A stretch of DNA of 64,000 bases from Prorocentrum cordatum (Eukaryota > Sar > Dinophyceae > Prorocentrales > Prorocentraceae): contig CAUYUJ010001438.1 in NCBI GenBank assembly GCA_963575745.1, forward strand, positions 1-64,000. Direction: 5' to 3'. Shown in pieces: positions 41,946 to 52,071 of the stretch. The notes below the pieces were generated by a model. That model made no database searches, was not told the origin of the DNA, and saw nothing but the letters and a program-made list of their open reading frames with translations. Numbering within the stretch: the first letter of the stretch is position 1; each line of letters starts with the position of its first letter. The translations under genes were made by a program, and so were the position numbers.

Positions 41946-43663
41946 GTGGTTGCTGCCCTGTCGACGTCCTTTCGGACCTCGCGTCTTCTTTTGTGACGCA
42001 GGGATTCACTGAATTACTCATCGTGCTGTCCTTGATCGGGGACCTTCGAACCTTCCGAATGCCGCTCGCAAAATTATATGCGTCCATGTCACGCCGCCGC
42101 GCCCTCGTCAAATCTCCCAAGCTACTCCTGTCCCGCATTGCGTACGAGTTAGGTGGGTCGCCAAGGTAATGTATGAGTACATGACTTCACTGGCTTCTTC
42201 AACTTGGGTCATGTGTTGTTTTGTTGTGATGTGATATGATGGTTGTGATATGTTGACCGTGTGTTTGTATTGTATTGTTGTGCTCCGTCGGACTGCGACG
42301 ACCCCTTAGGCCCCTTGGGCCGTGGGTCCAGCTCTCCGCGCTCTCGGGCTCGGGTCGCGCTCCCTCCAGTCGGGCGAGATCGGCGACCGGGGGCCCTTTT
42401 GCCGTCCAGCCTGGGAGGCCCGGGGCCGTGGGTCGCGTCCTGCGTCGCGAGGCCCCCGCCCCGGGGCCCTCTGCCTGTTGCTTCAGACACTGTCTGGCCC
42501 CCAGCCCTGAGCCCTTCGGCCAGGTGGTGGCGGTTCCAAGGCTCGCCACCTCAGACGTGGGCCTTGGTCCCGGCGCGCGGGGTTTTGGGCCTGGCATTTT
42601 GAGCATCGCGGCCAAAGGGCGAGGCAGAGGGCTTCGGGCGCGGGGCTTCGGGCGCGGAGTCGGAGGCGCAGCGCCTAGGGCGCTGGGATAGGGGTCTGAA
42701 GTTGGGAGGAGCTCTCGGGGACGGGCCCCAAGGCTCGGCCGAGGGCGGGGGGCCCTAGTGTCAGGGCCAGGGGCCCGGTGCTTTGGGCGCGGGCTAGGCG
42801 CTGGGCCCCAGGCATGGGGCCTGGGCCCCGTAGTGCAAGTCGGCGCGAGGCGCCTGGGCCTGTGGGCTTTCGGGCCCGGACCGCAGGCTTTCAAGGCCGT
42901 GGGATTTGCGCGCCAGGCCAGGCCCGCGCGCCTCGCGGCTGCTGCTGCTACAATCGCCCCTTCTCTACCATGTAGCTCTCGCGCCGCGACGTCCTCGCGA
43001 CATGTCGCAGTGCGCTGCGCTGCTCGGCCCGATGCCCTGGAACCTTTGCATTGGCGCCCGCGCAGACGTGCGAGTGCAAGCCAGTATTCTGCTAAATGCG
43101 TGGCGCCCCTCGCAGAAGGCTCCATGCTTCATTGGCCTCTCAATCCACGCTTCCCGCTCCCCCTCGCCATCCCCCTCCATGCCTCCCGCTCCCCCATGCC
43201 AGCGTCTCACGGAGCCAGAGAAGGGAGGGAGGGAGGTCGACTGCGGCTGCTTCAGCATCGCTGGCCACCACTTCAACCCCCGCTCTAGCGCGGAGAAGAC
43301 ACTGCGCAGCACCTAGCGCGCTCATCGTCTGCGTTCGCCGTGCGGAGGGATGCGGACGCTGCACAGGCAGCAGATGCGGTCGAGTTGGGCTGGGAGAGGG
43401 AGGCAAGGCGGCGCTTGAGTGCGGTCAGTCCGGCTCGCTGCAACATTCGAGTCCCACCGCCAGCGTATAGTAGGTCCAAAAGATGTGTCTCACGCAGACA
43501 CCCTGGCTTCGGTGAATCAACCTGGACGACGGGATTCAGCACCACCAGATTACATGTTGGCATCAGGGGGGACAGGAAGGGTAGCCCAGGAGTGCACGTC
43601 ATGACTCGTTAGCAAAATGCTGCACAACAAGCACACGAAAGCAGAACCTACAGGCCCGACACA
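41946..43663. other. Spacer, no gene recognised; 42300-42900 very G/C-rich
   Basis: 42300-42900 consists of degenerate GGGCCC/GGGCGCGGG words. 41990-42170 and 42900-43600 have ordinary composition and open frames on both strands with no recognisable motif. Confidence 0.4.
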
Positions 43664-43675
43664 CACACACACACT

Positions 43676-43717
<42 letters not shown>

Positions 43718-43745
43718 CGCACACACGCACACACACACACACACA
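43664..43745. repeat. (AC)n microsatellite
   Basis: ACACACAC with TGAC and GCAC interruptions. Confidence 0.95.
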
Positions 43746-44579
43746 AATTTCGAATTCCAACCTTTCTGGTTGGGATTAGAAGTTGAACCAAGGTCTAGGT
43801 CAACGAGGGACCGTCTGCCAACCCATCCGTCCGACCCCGTCGCCCGACTCAGGCCGCCCGCTTGCCAGCCGGCTGGCACGCCTGCCCACAGGCCCCCGCA
43901 CGGCCGACGATGTCGAAGCGGAGGGCGTGGCTCGGCTGCACGGACTGCGCTTCCTTTCGCCAGAGTGACCGAGACACCAAGCGACACGAAACAATCGCGA
44001 CGGAGTTGTTGCATAGTGTTCGGCCTCTTGGGGCCCGTACCACGCCTCGGGTCCATCAAAACAACGACTCAGGATGTGAGACGGGTCCCCTGGACGTGTT
44101 CAACAGGTCGGGGGAACCGCGTCTCAACCGAATCGAGACGCCAGATGTCTGGGGACCTGAATGCACGGGCTCTCAAGGGTTCACCCTAGCTCTGGCCTGT
44201 GCGCTTGCCCCCCCCCCTCCAGGCGGCCCCCGCAGGGCGTGGGCCCAGGCATGCGATGCCATGTTTTTTCCATTCGGGGCCCCCCAAGTCCCGACCCTTT
44301 CCCCAGGACTGACTTGGCCTTCCTCCCGAGTCGCTTTTCGACTGTCCTGGAACCTTGCGAGAACCTCCTGCTGAGGCAGAGAGCGGCAGTCAACTGCGTC
44401 TAGTCTTGTGTTGATGCGTTGGACGTCTGGAGTCGAGAGGAGACCAGAGATGCGAGCGAGGGAGGGCTCGATGTCGGTCCGACCGGGCCCGCCCCACAAA
44501 TGGAGAGCGGGGGGACCTGGCGCCCACGGGAGTCGACGCGGGCTGGAATGTCGGAATCAAGGTGCTGGAGGACAGAAGC
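43746..44579. other. Spacer containing one family K copy
   Basis: Apart from the K copy at 44035-44105 nothing was recognised. Confidence 0.4.
44035..44105 (+). repeat. Family K dispersed repeat
   Basis: GCCTCGGGTCCATCAAAACA, ACGACTCAGGATGTGAGACG and GGTCCCCTGGACGTG. Confidence 0.55.
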
Positions 44580-45290
44580 TGGAGGTATAGGAGGAGGGAG
44601 GAGCAGGAGGAGGAGAAGGAGGAGGGAAGAGAGAGGACAAGGAGGAGGAGGAGGAGGAAGAGGAGGAGGAGGAGGAGGAGGAAGAGAAGGAGCAGGAGAG
44701 GAGGAGGAGGAGGAGGAGATCAGGAGGAGGAGGAGGAGGAGGGAGGAGGAGGAGGAGGAGGAGGAGGAGAGGAGGAGGAGGGGGAGGAGGGGAGGAGGAG
44801 GAGGAGGAGGAGGAGGAGGAGGAGGAGGAGGAGGAGGAGGAGGAGGAGGAGGAGAGGAGGAGGAGGAGGAAGAGGAGGAGGAGGAGGAGGAGGAGGAGGA
44901 GGAGGGAGGAGGAGGAGAGAGGAGGAGGAGGAGGAGGAGGAGGAGGAGGAGGAGGAGGAGGAGGAGGAGGAGGAGGAGGAGGAGGAGGAGGAGGAGGAGG
45001 AGGAGGAGGAGGAGGAGGAGGAGGAGGAGGAGGAGGAGGAGGAGGAGGAGGAGGAGGAGGAGGAGGAGGAGGAGGAGGAGGAGGAGGAGGAGGAGGAGGA
45101 GGAGGAGGAGGAGGAGGAGGAGGAGGAGGAGGTGGAGGAGGAGGAGAGAGGAGGAGGAGGAGGGGGAGGGGGGAGGGGAGGGGGAGGGGGGGGGAGGGGG
45201 GAGGAGGGGAGGAGGAGGAGGCGGAGGAGGCGGAGGAGGAGGAGGAGAGGAGAGGAGAGGAGGAGGAGGAGGAGGAGGAGGAGATTCTGG
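44580..45290. repeat. Long (GGA)n array at the 3' end of LINE-1
   Basis: About 0.7 kb, the stretch 44935-45130 being almost pure GGA. Purines on + (TCC in the sense of LINE-1). It starts within ~35 bp of the LINE-1 stop codon. Confidence 0.95.
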
Positions 45291-45324
45291 AGATTCTGCA
45301 TGATCGCGTAGCGATTGGATGAAA

Positions 45325-46158
45325 TTAAAGATCCGCTACCCTCCGTGGGGTGCGTTGGTCTCTGGCTTCGCGCTCAGCTCGACTGAGGGCCTTAGGCCAG
45401 AGTCCCTTGGCGATTCTCCGCAGGTATGCAATGCCTGTCGGTGTCGGGGCCTCGCACCGACCCCCGAGTTTCCCGAGAAGCTGGTTTGCGTAGGACCCGC
45501 AGACGGAACAAAACCAAAGATTCAGCCCAGCGTGGAACCTTAAAGTGTGGGTCAGGTCAACATATCCCCCTGCGACGTGTACCTGTTTCCCAAGAGGAGC
45601 CATCATATAGGTGCCATCGACATTACATAGATCGAAGCATTCACTTGCTAGCCACTGGGCCCTTGAGGCCAGCGTGGTAGTGGTCCTACAACGGGTGCAC
45701 TTGGATCCACAAGAGGCTACCGAGTGCTGGGACTGGAACAGGGCACAAACGCGGGGGGCGGGTGGCCTCTGCGGGGCCACGCCTCTCTGCCTCTTTGGGC
45801 GAAATTCCCCAGAGGATTGCTCGATATTCCTAGCATGCTCAAGCGCTTCGAGAGATGTGCGGAGCAATCTCATGCGAACTAGAAATGCCTTTTGCTCAAT
45901 CAATGCGTATTGCTGTCTGTCAGAAGTTGGGATCCTGGCTGCCTGTGCTGCGCCTCCTGCGATCTCGTCCGCCACTGTGTTGCCGTAGGCGAGGGTGGCG
46001 GGGATCTTGCCCTGAAAGACATCATGGGCACTCATGTGCGAGGGGATCCATAAGATGGTGAGGGAGCCGCGGCGAGAGGAGATGTTGCGTCCTAGTCGTG
46101 CCCACAGGTCAGCGTCGGGTCCGACAGGATTGTCCGTGTGTCCGTTGTGGTAGTTGTT
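45325..46158 (-). pseudogene. LINE-1 RNase H remainder and C-terminal Cys finger, cut off by TAA
   Basis: Directly after TAA 46159-46161 the frame continues with sequence expected for RNase H: a DNPVGPDADLWARLGRN helix, TILWIPSHMSAHD (His of the H...D pair) and LAYGNTVADEIAGGAA (final Asp region). It then runs through a Cys/His-containing segment (CGSKCTRC) to a tail with HTLRFHAGLNLWFCSVCGSY, the WFC..CG finger typical of dinoflagellate LINE C-termini. It ends at a normal TAA at 45325-45327. Only one nonsense codon separates it from the catalytic half. Confidence 0.8.
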
Positions 46159-48795
46159 TTAGCAGCCCTCACTGTCAGTGAAGTAGACGAGGTCGTCGGT
46201 GATGCTCTCAGCGGCCACTACGAGGGCCATGAGTTCACCGCGGATGACGGTCTGTCGGCTGCCCGCGAGGGGCCCCCAAGTTGCGCCCCGTAGCGGCATG
46301 TCGTACTTGTTGAGGTCGGCGAAAAAGGCGACACCTATGCCGATCCTCCTCAGGGGAGTGACAGCAGTGTCGGGGCCGCCACTGGCATCGCCGAAGGCGT
46401 ATGTCGGGCGTCCTCCTACGTGATCCATGCATCCGTCATTGTGGCCGTTGCAGTTGAAATGTTCCCATTGGTCGTGCTGTGGTGGTGGCGGGAGAGCTGT
46501 CCACTGCGCAGGTAGTAGGCCTCGCGTCCAGAAGCACTCGAACATGGCCCGTTGGGAGGCTGCCTCTGCACACAGTGTGTTGGAGGCGAGTATGATGTTG
46601 TTGGTGCTGTTGCCCTCGCACTCCCAGCAGCGGTGGTAGTCGTCCTCGTCGCTGGTGCCGCAGCGTGGGCATGTAGTGGGAGTGGTGGTAGATGTTTCAG
46701 CGGCGGCCCTGGTGCGTGTCCACATGGCACCTACTGCGATGGTGAGCATGAGGCTCGCGAGACGTGCGCCGTCTGCGAGACTCTCGAGGTGCCGAAGAAG
46801 CCTGCGGTAGGAGTAGTTGTCGATCCCCTGCTGCATGCCTTCTCCGCCGTGGTGGGTACTGGCCCGCTGCCATTGTTGGTGCTGGATGCTGGCGTCGAGG
46901 TCATGAAGTAATTGATGTGGGATGTCGGCGTCGGGGTGTCCCGTGAGCTGCTGGGCGTCGAACTCCCAGGTGTCTCCGCATTCGGAGAGTGCTGGTGGGA
47001 GGCGCCATTTGTTGGGCTCCAGAGGCTCCCAGTCGTGCTGCATGAGGTAGTGGATGATGGTAGACTGTGGCCCACGTATGTGTCGTACTCGTACATGCGG
47101 CGGCATGGTCTTGAAATTGGCGACGACGGTCTTCCAGGTGGCTTGGATAACACGTTGGAGGGGCCCTCCTTGTATCCAGGTGGTGAGCCATGCCTTGAGT
47201 GCGTCGTGCGGTAGTTTGCGGGCTGGGTCGTGGGCGCGCAGGTCGAGGAGGGTAGTGAGGCACCGTCCACGTAGGCGGGGTCCCACTGCGTCACCGACGC
47301 GTCGGCGGTAGGTGGTCATAGTCGTGCCGAATGCGCCGTAGACTTGGTGTCCGTAGGTGACTGCGGGCATCCCTCCTTGTACGGCGAGCTTAGATGAAAT
47401 GCGATACCGCCGTGTCGCACGTGTGAAGCGAAGTATATTCTGGTGCATGGCGTCGTGCTTGCGGCGTCGCAGGGTGGTGGTGCGTCGTGCATGTCGTATA
47501 CCGCAGCCGAGGTCGATGCCGAGGTAGCTGGCCTGGGTGTTGGCGCGGATGGGGAAACCCTTCCTTCTCATAGCATTCGCAATGTACCTGGCGTCGTCGT
47601 GGTGTGTGCAGACGATGACGCTCTTCTTAGCAACATTTAGGCCCTGGTCCTGGAGCGCCGTGCAAGTGTCGGCGAGGCAAGCCACCATGCGGCGTCGTAA
47701 AGCACGTCGGCTGGCTTGCAGGCGCTGCGACAGGTCATCGACCCAAATGCGATGCTGGAGGTCAGGGTAGTGATGGGTGATGCGCTGAAGTGCCTTGTAG
47801 GTCATGATCTTGGCGAACCGTGTGCCAGAACGTAGTCCCTGTACGACAGAGCGCGTGGGATGGAGTGCTTCCGCGTACGCACCGCTCTGCATGAGCGTGC
47901 GGGGGGCGGTGCACTGCAAGATCTCGAGTCCTAGGACTTCAGGTGGGAAGTTGAGGTCGAGCGCGTCGTCGATGAGGGTGACCCAGTGGATGGAGTCGTA
48001 GAACTGGGCAATGTCGAGCAGCCCGTGCGCCTGCGGGATGCGGAGGTAGGTCGAAAGCTCCTCGTGCAGGCACCTTTCGTACGCCTCGCGGAAAGCCGAG
48101 TTGCCCTTGGCTATGGCATCCCAGTGTGCAAAGTAATCTCGATTCCACCGTTGTACATGTTCTTCTCGTGCCATGGACCACAATCGTGCAACCATCGTCA
48201 TGAGGCCGAGAATGCGGTCGCCGTTGTCCTTCTTGGCCCGCATGACGCCGATGGTGTGCAGGAGTTGGTGTGGCCAGGCTTGGAGTCGTTCCGATGTTGT
48301 AAGTAGGTCGGCCAATTCCTGGAGTGCCTCTTGGGGAAGCCGCTGGAAATCGCCAGGTCGTAGGCGGTCGGCACCGAGCGCCGCGTTGGCCTTGAGGCGG
48401 GAGGTGGCCCGTCGGAGGTCGTCCGCGGTGAGCGCAGGGAGTGGGCACTCCTGGACGCGGTCGACGATGCGTTGGAAGGCGGTATCCAGGCTGTGGTAGT
48501 CGACGTCGTGGGGGGCCCACAGGTCGGTCCAGGTCTGGATCTTCTGGTCAATGAGCTCCTTGGGGTGCATGATGGTGCAGCCGTCGGGCAGTGTAACCTC
48601 TGCTGGTTGTGGTTGGGGTCGTAGGGAGCGATGAAGTGTTCCCAGGGCCTCGGGCGTGGTTGCCCACTCGCTGAATGCACGGACGGACTTGCGGATCGCC
48701 CGTTGTTGGGCTCGTTTGGCAAGTCGGTTGGCTCTGGTTGCGTGTGCCACGATGTAGCCGTCGTCGGCGAGCTCGATCTGCTGCAAGAAAAGAAT
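46159..48795 (-). CDS. LINE-1 ORF2, reverse transcriptase and start of RNase H
   Basis: Open from the codon after the TGA at 48796; counting here from TTG 48786 (875 residues to the stop). RT motifs: KANAALGADRLRPGD (132-146), motif A D258-x5-D264 in LLDIAQFYDSIHW, motif B VVQGLRSG (314-321), motif C WVDD (348-351), then SYLGIDLG (420-427). A CCHC-type knuckle is formed by C706, C709, H718, C720/C723 (CPRCG ... YHRCWEC). RNase H begins at FGDASGG (D800), with E851 in IRGELMAL and D871 in YFTDSEG, four residues before the TAA. Expected activity: target-primed reverse transcription. No initiating ATG follows the upstream TGA closely, so independent expression of this part is doubtful. Confidence 0.85.
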   Translation of the reverse strand: MLFLQQIELADDGYIVAHATRANRLAKRAQQRAIRKSVRAFSEWATTPEALGTLHRSLRPQPQPAEVTLPDGCTIMHPKELIDQKIQTWTDLWAPHDVDYHSLDTAFQRIVDRVQECPLPALTADDLRRATSRLKANAALGADRLRPGDFQRLPQEALQELADLLTTSERLQAWPHQLLHTIGVMRAKKDNGDRILGLMTMVARLWSMAREEHVQRWNRDYFAHWDAIAKGNSAFREAYERCLHEELSTYLRIPQAHGLLDIAQFYDSIHWVTLIDDALDLNFPPEVLGLEILQCTAPRTLMQSGAYAEALHPTRSVVQGLRSGTRFAKIMTYKALQRITHHYPDLQHRIWVDDLSQRLQASRRALRRRMVACLADTCTALQDQGLNVAKKSVIVCTHHDDARYIANAMRRKGFPIRANTQASYLGIDLGCGIRHARRTTTLRRRKHDAMHQNILRFTRATRRYRISSKLAVQGGMPAVTYGHQVYGAFGTTMTTYRRRVGDAVGPRLRGRCLTTLLDLRAHDPARKLPHDALKAWLTTWIQGGPLQRVIQATWKTVVANFKTMPPHVRVRHIRGPQSTIIHYLMQHDWEPLEPNKWRLPPALSECGDTWEFDAQQLTGHPDADIPHQLLHDLDASIQHQQWQRASTHHGGEGMQQGIDNYSYRRLLRHLESLADGARLASLMLTIAVGAMWTRTRAAAETSTTTPTTCPRCGTSDEDDYHRCWECEGNSTNNIILASNTLCAEAASQRAMFECFWTRGLLPAQWTALPPPPQHDQWEHFNCNGHNDGCMDHVGGRPTYAFGDASGGPDTAVTPLRRIGIGVAFFADLNKYDMPLRGATWGPLAGSRQTVIRGELMALVVAAESITDDLVYFTDSEGC

Positions 48796-50847
48796 TCACT
48801 GATCCCAAGTGCGGTCGTCTTTGAGTGTGACGATGCTGGCTGCAGCTGGAGGTGGTGTGTCAGCGAGGCGCCGTAGGTCCCGATACAGCTGCTGGAGCTG
48901 CAGATGGCCGTTTCTGCGAGCTCGATGTCTGTACGTATTCTGGAGTAGCGTGTGTACCCGCGTCCACCAGTTGCTCGAGAAGTCGGCAAGAGGCGCTCTC
49001 CTCTTGCACTGCAGCTCGCGGACAACCGTGATCTGGTAGCTGGGTCTTGTGGCGCGGCTGGCGCCTGCGAAAGGTATCTGGTGGTGCGTGTGAAAGGTGG
49101 CCTCGACAGTCGCGGCCCAAGAGCCGTGGGTCTGCCCAAGCTGAAGGGTCAAATCAGGCTTGAGCCGAAAGGCTACGGAAGCAGTGGCCGCAGGGGCAGG
49201 CAGCGTGCAGCTGGCTGGCAGGGCGCTGATTTGTTCCCGATGGACGCTCCAGAGCAAACTAGGGATTTCGAAATCCACAGCGGTAGAACTAAACTCCCCA
49301 GATCCAGGGCACGGGCCATTAGAACCATGTTGGGGAAAATTCGTGGATTTGGGAAAACTGTCTGGCATGGTCTCCTCGGGTACGACAGGCACGTCAGGGG
49401 GGTTCTCACGCTGGGCTGGTGAAAAGGTCTCTGACTGTTGGGCTGAATCAATTGGTGGGGCAACGGGAGCAGGGTCGCGGGCGGAGAGAGCAGCACGCGG
49501 CCTGTCCTGGGCAGCGGGCATGTCTCTCGGGGCGACACCGCTAGAATTATGAGTCAAAGAAGCATCGGCTGTGTATTCTCCGTGGGCCGAAAGCCGCGGA
49601 TCACAAATATGAGCGGATGAGGCAACGGGGAGGGGCGAATCAGGCGAGCCGAGCGAGCACTGTTTTGTCTCCTCGCGAGCGGGGTTCGAGACAGCAGACG
49701 GCACGGCTGGCCAAAAACTCGTCTCGTGCGCCCACGGGTCTTCCTCTTCGGAAAGCTGGGCTGAGTCGATGTCGTCGCCCTCGGATGTGGGGCTGTCTCC
49801 AGCACTGGTAGACTCGGCGTCGGCGTCTTGGCCTTCGCTGGTCCGTAAATCGGCAAAGAGAGTGGCATGGAGAGACTGTTTTCTCTCGGTTGCCTTCTCC
49901 ATGTGGGCTGCTCGCTGGGCTCTGGCACGGCTCGGCTTAGATCCAGCAGTGGCAGCCTTGCGAGGGCGAGCGACGTGTGGCAAGCACCTCGGGAGCTGAA
50001 GGATACGCGTGAGCAATTGCTCGCCAGACTGGATGAGCTGGAGACGCAGCCCTATGTGGGGCTTCCACGGGACATCAAGCACTGGCGAGAGGCTGACTAG
50101 GTATGGACGGGCAGCAACACTGTGGACGAGAAAGTCCAGATGCGATGGCTTACGGCCTCCACCTGGGTCGCATGTGTGTTCGACAGGGGCGCACATGATC
50201 TCTCCTTGGACCTGTGCTAGGAACCCCGACTGGGTGAGTGCAGCAGGGCTGAGGTTCCAATCGGCTATGACGAACCAAGGAAGCTGAAGAGAGCGAAGGA
50301 GGCTCCCAAGCTTCCTAAAACGAGTTAAATTGGGTCCTCTCATGCCGACACTGCAGAACCCATAGAAAAGAACTGCTACGATGGAATAACCTCGGAGATG
50401 GAGGACAATGGGCAGGAAGCCATCGAGGGAGGAGTGAGGGAAAGACTGGAGGTCCTTGGACTGGACCGCCTCGAGGAGAGGGTGGGCATGGAGGTGCCCT
50501 CTAGGAAGAAACCGCTCTCCACCCTCATTCGCGTGTGAAACTGCGGACATGGAGTCAGCCTCAAGATGGGAATCTACAGTCCACCCTTCAGAAACAGCAC
50601 GCGATGTGGGTCGAGCAACGTTGGCGAAGAGCCTGCGATTGATAGACCTGAGCCTCCCTTGCCACTGTGATACACTGGCTGCATTGGCGTGGGTCTCGAC
50701 GAATCCGATATAGTCATCACTGCTGGCCTGCATCCACTCATGGACTTTTTCACCGAAGCAAGTGACATTGCTGAAGAAGAAACTGCTAGTACTGGTAGGA
50801 GAGTTGGCATCACCTTCCCCCGTGATGCTGGGGTCACCTCCGCCTAG
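48796..50847 (-). CDS. LINE-1 ORF2, APE endonuclease part
   Basis: The frame is open directly after the ORF1 stop. The first in-frame ATG is at 50733, but conserved sequence begins before it (SNVTCFGEKVHEW), so the endonuclease starts upstream of that ATG. Counting from ATG 50733, expected APE-family catalytic residues are visible: E13 in GFVETHA, D158 and N160 in VIADWNLSP, D200 in SHLDFLVHS and H226 in WKPHIGL. Residues ~280-480 form a low-complexity Ser/Asp/Pro linker. A further region rich in Arg/Leu (YRHRARRNGHLQLQQLYRDL) leads to the RT. Ends at TGA 48796-48798, after which the same frame continues into the RT. Expected role: nicking target DNA for target-primed reverse transcription. 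Confidence 0.8.
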   Translation of the reverse strand, partial: LGGGDPSITGEGDANSPTSTSSFFFSNVTCFGEKVHEWMQASSDDYIGFVETHANAASVSQWQGRLRSINRRLFANVARPTSRAVSEGWTVDSHLEADSMSAVSHANEGGERFLPRGHLHAHPLLEAVQSKDLQSFPHSSLDGFLPIVLHLRGYSIVAVLFYGFCSVGMRGPNLTRFRKLGSLLRSLQLPWFVIADWNLSPAALTQSGFLAQVQGEIMCAPVEHTCDPGGGRKPSHLDFLVHSVAARPYLVSLSPVLDVPWKPHIGLRLQLIQSGEQLLTRILQLPRCLPHVARPRKAATAGSKPSRARAQRAAHMEKATERKQSLHATLFADLRTSEGQDADAESTSAGDSPTSEGDDIDSAQLSEEEDPWAHETSFWPAVPSAVSNPAREETKQCSLGSPDSPLPVASSAHICDPRLSAHGEYTADASLTHNSSGVAPRDMPAAQDRPRAALSARDPAPVAPPIDSAQQSETFSPAQRENPPDVPVVPEETMPDSFPKSTNFPQHGSNGPCPGSGEFSSTAVDFEIPSLLWSVHREQISALPASCTLPAPAATASVAFRLKPDLTLQLGQTHGSWAATVEATFHTHHQIPFAGASRATRPSYQITVVRELQCKRRAPLADFSSNWWTRVHTLLQNTYRHRARRNGHLQLQQLYRDLRRLADTPPPAAASIVTLKDDRTWDQ
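49159..49178 (-). other. Spliced-leader-like 20-mer inside LINE-1 ORF2 linker
   Basis: On the - strand: CCGTAGCC, then TTTCGGCTCAAG. Compared with the DinoSL (CCGTAGCC-ATTTTGGCTCAAG) there is one deleted A and one T-to-C change. It is in frame within the coding linker (ASVAFRLKPD), so it may be coincidence. Confidence 0.35.
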
Positions 50848-52071
50848 TCAATGTGAGGTGGCTCGCTTGGTGGCGGTGGTGCGGCCATTCCCTTTGCCTG
50901 GCGTCGGCGTCGGCGCAGCCGTCTCGGGGGCACCATCCTTGTTCATGGCGGCGTGGGCGGCGAACTTGGCGGCTGACAGGCGAGCGGCCTCAGCGGCCAG
51001 CGCGGCGTCTTCCTCCTGCTGCTGCGCCTGCTGCTGCGCCTGCGCCTGCGCCTGGGCGGCTGCGGGTGGCGGCTGAGCTCCAGCGCCGGCGGCCTCGCCC
51101 GAGCTGGGGGGCGGTCCAGCGCCAGCGTGGCCACCAGCGGGCGGGGCTGCCCCAGGCGTGGTGCTGGCTTGGCCGCCGTCGCCCTTGCGCTTCTTCTGGT
51201 AGCGTGCCTCCCGTGCCTGCCGCACGGCTGTGGCACGGCTGATGAGCTCCTGCACCTGGGGGCCCTTTGTGGCGAACTGCTGCTTGAGCTCCTCGAGCCC
51301 CTTCTTGACGGCGTTGAGCTCCTGCTGCTCGGTGTCGGTGAAATCGAGCTCCTCGATCTGCTGGAAGAGCGTGGGGTCCCACGAGACTGTGAAAGGAACC
51401 TCGGGTGGGTGGTCGGGCTTGCTGGCGGAGTCCTTGGCGCCATCAGGGTGTCCGACTCCTTCGGCATGTGCCAGAGCCTGAGCAGCCTTGCGCTTGGCAG
51501 CCTCCGTCTTGGCGACCTCGAGGGCGGCCTCGGCCTCCTTGGCCTCTGCCGTGGACAAGGCCTTGCGGAGCCGCACGACGTTGGCCACGACCTGATTGTG
51601 GTGGTTGACCGCACTGCGCCACGCACCGTCTGCCTTCCGCATGGCCTCGACCTCGCTGACCTTGGGCTCGGGCTCCTGGGCGCCGAGGCGCTGCATCTGA
51701 GCAGCGAGGATGGCCTGCAAGGCGGGGTCGGTGGCGGCCGCAAGTGCCTGACGTAGGTGGTTGGCGAGGGCGTCGTTGTCAGCACGTGGCGTCGCCGTCT
51801 CGCGGCGAGGGGCGGCTGGCGGCGGCGTATCGGGGTCGATGATCTCCGCGGGCCCGAACCTCACCTGGCTTGGCGAACGAGAGCGGCCGCGGTGCATGCG
51901 CACGGGCCGATTGCACCGTGGGCATGTGGGGGCCTGCGGGTCGAGGCGATCGTTGTACTCGCACGTGTTGCAGCCGCGGCAGCGCGTCCAGGGGCGCGAT
52001 GAAGAATGCCAGGCAGCGGTGCCGCGGGCAGCCTGGCTGGTGCTGCGCGGCGGCGGGTGGGTGCGAGCCAT
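50848..52071 (-). CDS. LINE-1 ORF1 protein (Cys finger + Ala/Gln-rich helical)
   Basis: Start chosen at the ATG at 52071 (407 residues); the frame stays open further 5' to at least a GTG at 52119. Near the N-terminus is a Cys cluster, C31-x2-C34-x2-C37-x12-C50-x2-C53 (CRGCNTCEYND ... CPRC), followed by a basic Arg/Ser stretch. The middle is helical and charged (NVVRLRKALSTAEAKEAEAA, later ELNAVKKGLEELKQQFATKG), suggesting a coiled coil. The C-terminal third is Ala/Gln/Pro-rich. This fits an ORF1-type nucleic-acid-binding partner of a LINE. The stop TGA is followed in the same frame by the endonuclease region, so ORF1 and ORF2 may once have been one polyprotein or may be joined by readthrough. 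Confidence 0.75.
   Translation of the reverse strand: MARTHPPPRSTSQAARGTAAWHSSSRPWTRCRGCNTCEYNDRLDPQAPTCPRCNRPVRMHRGRSRSPSQVRFGPAEIIDPDTPPPAAPRRETATPRADNDALANHLRQALAAATDPALQAILAAQMQRLGAQEPEPKVSEVEAMRKADGAWRSAVNHHNQVVANVVRLRKALSTAEAKEAEAALEVAKTEAAKRKAAQALAHAEGVGHPDGAKDSASKPDHPPEVPFTVSWDPTLFQQIEELDFTDTEQQELNAVKKGLEELKQQFATKGPQVQELISRATAVRQAREARYQKKRKGDGGQASTTPGAAPPAGGHAGAGPPPSSGEAAGAGAQPPPAAAQAQAQAQQQAQQQEEDAALAAEAARLSAAKFAAHAAMNKDGAPETAAPTPTPGKGNGRTTATKRATSH

Noticed and set aside
44419-45311. Open frames of up to ~294 codons in the GGA array
   Set aside because: Pure microsatellite translation without any non-repeat domain.
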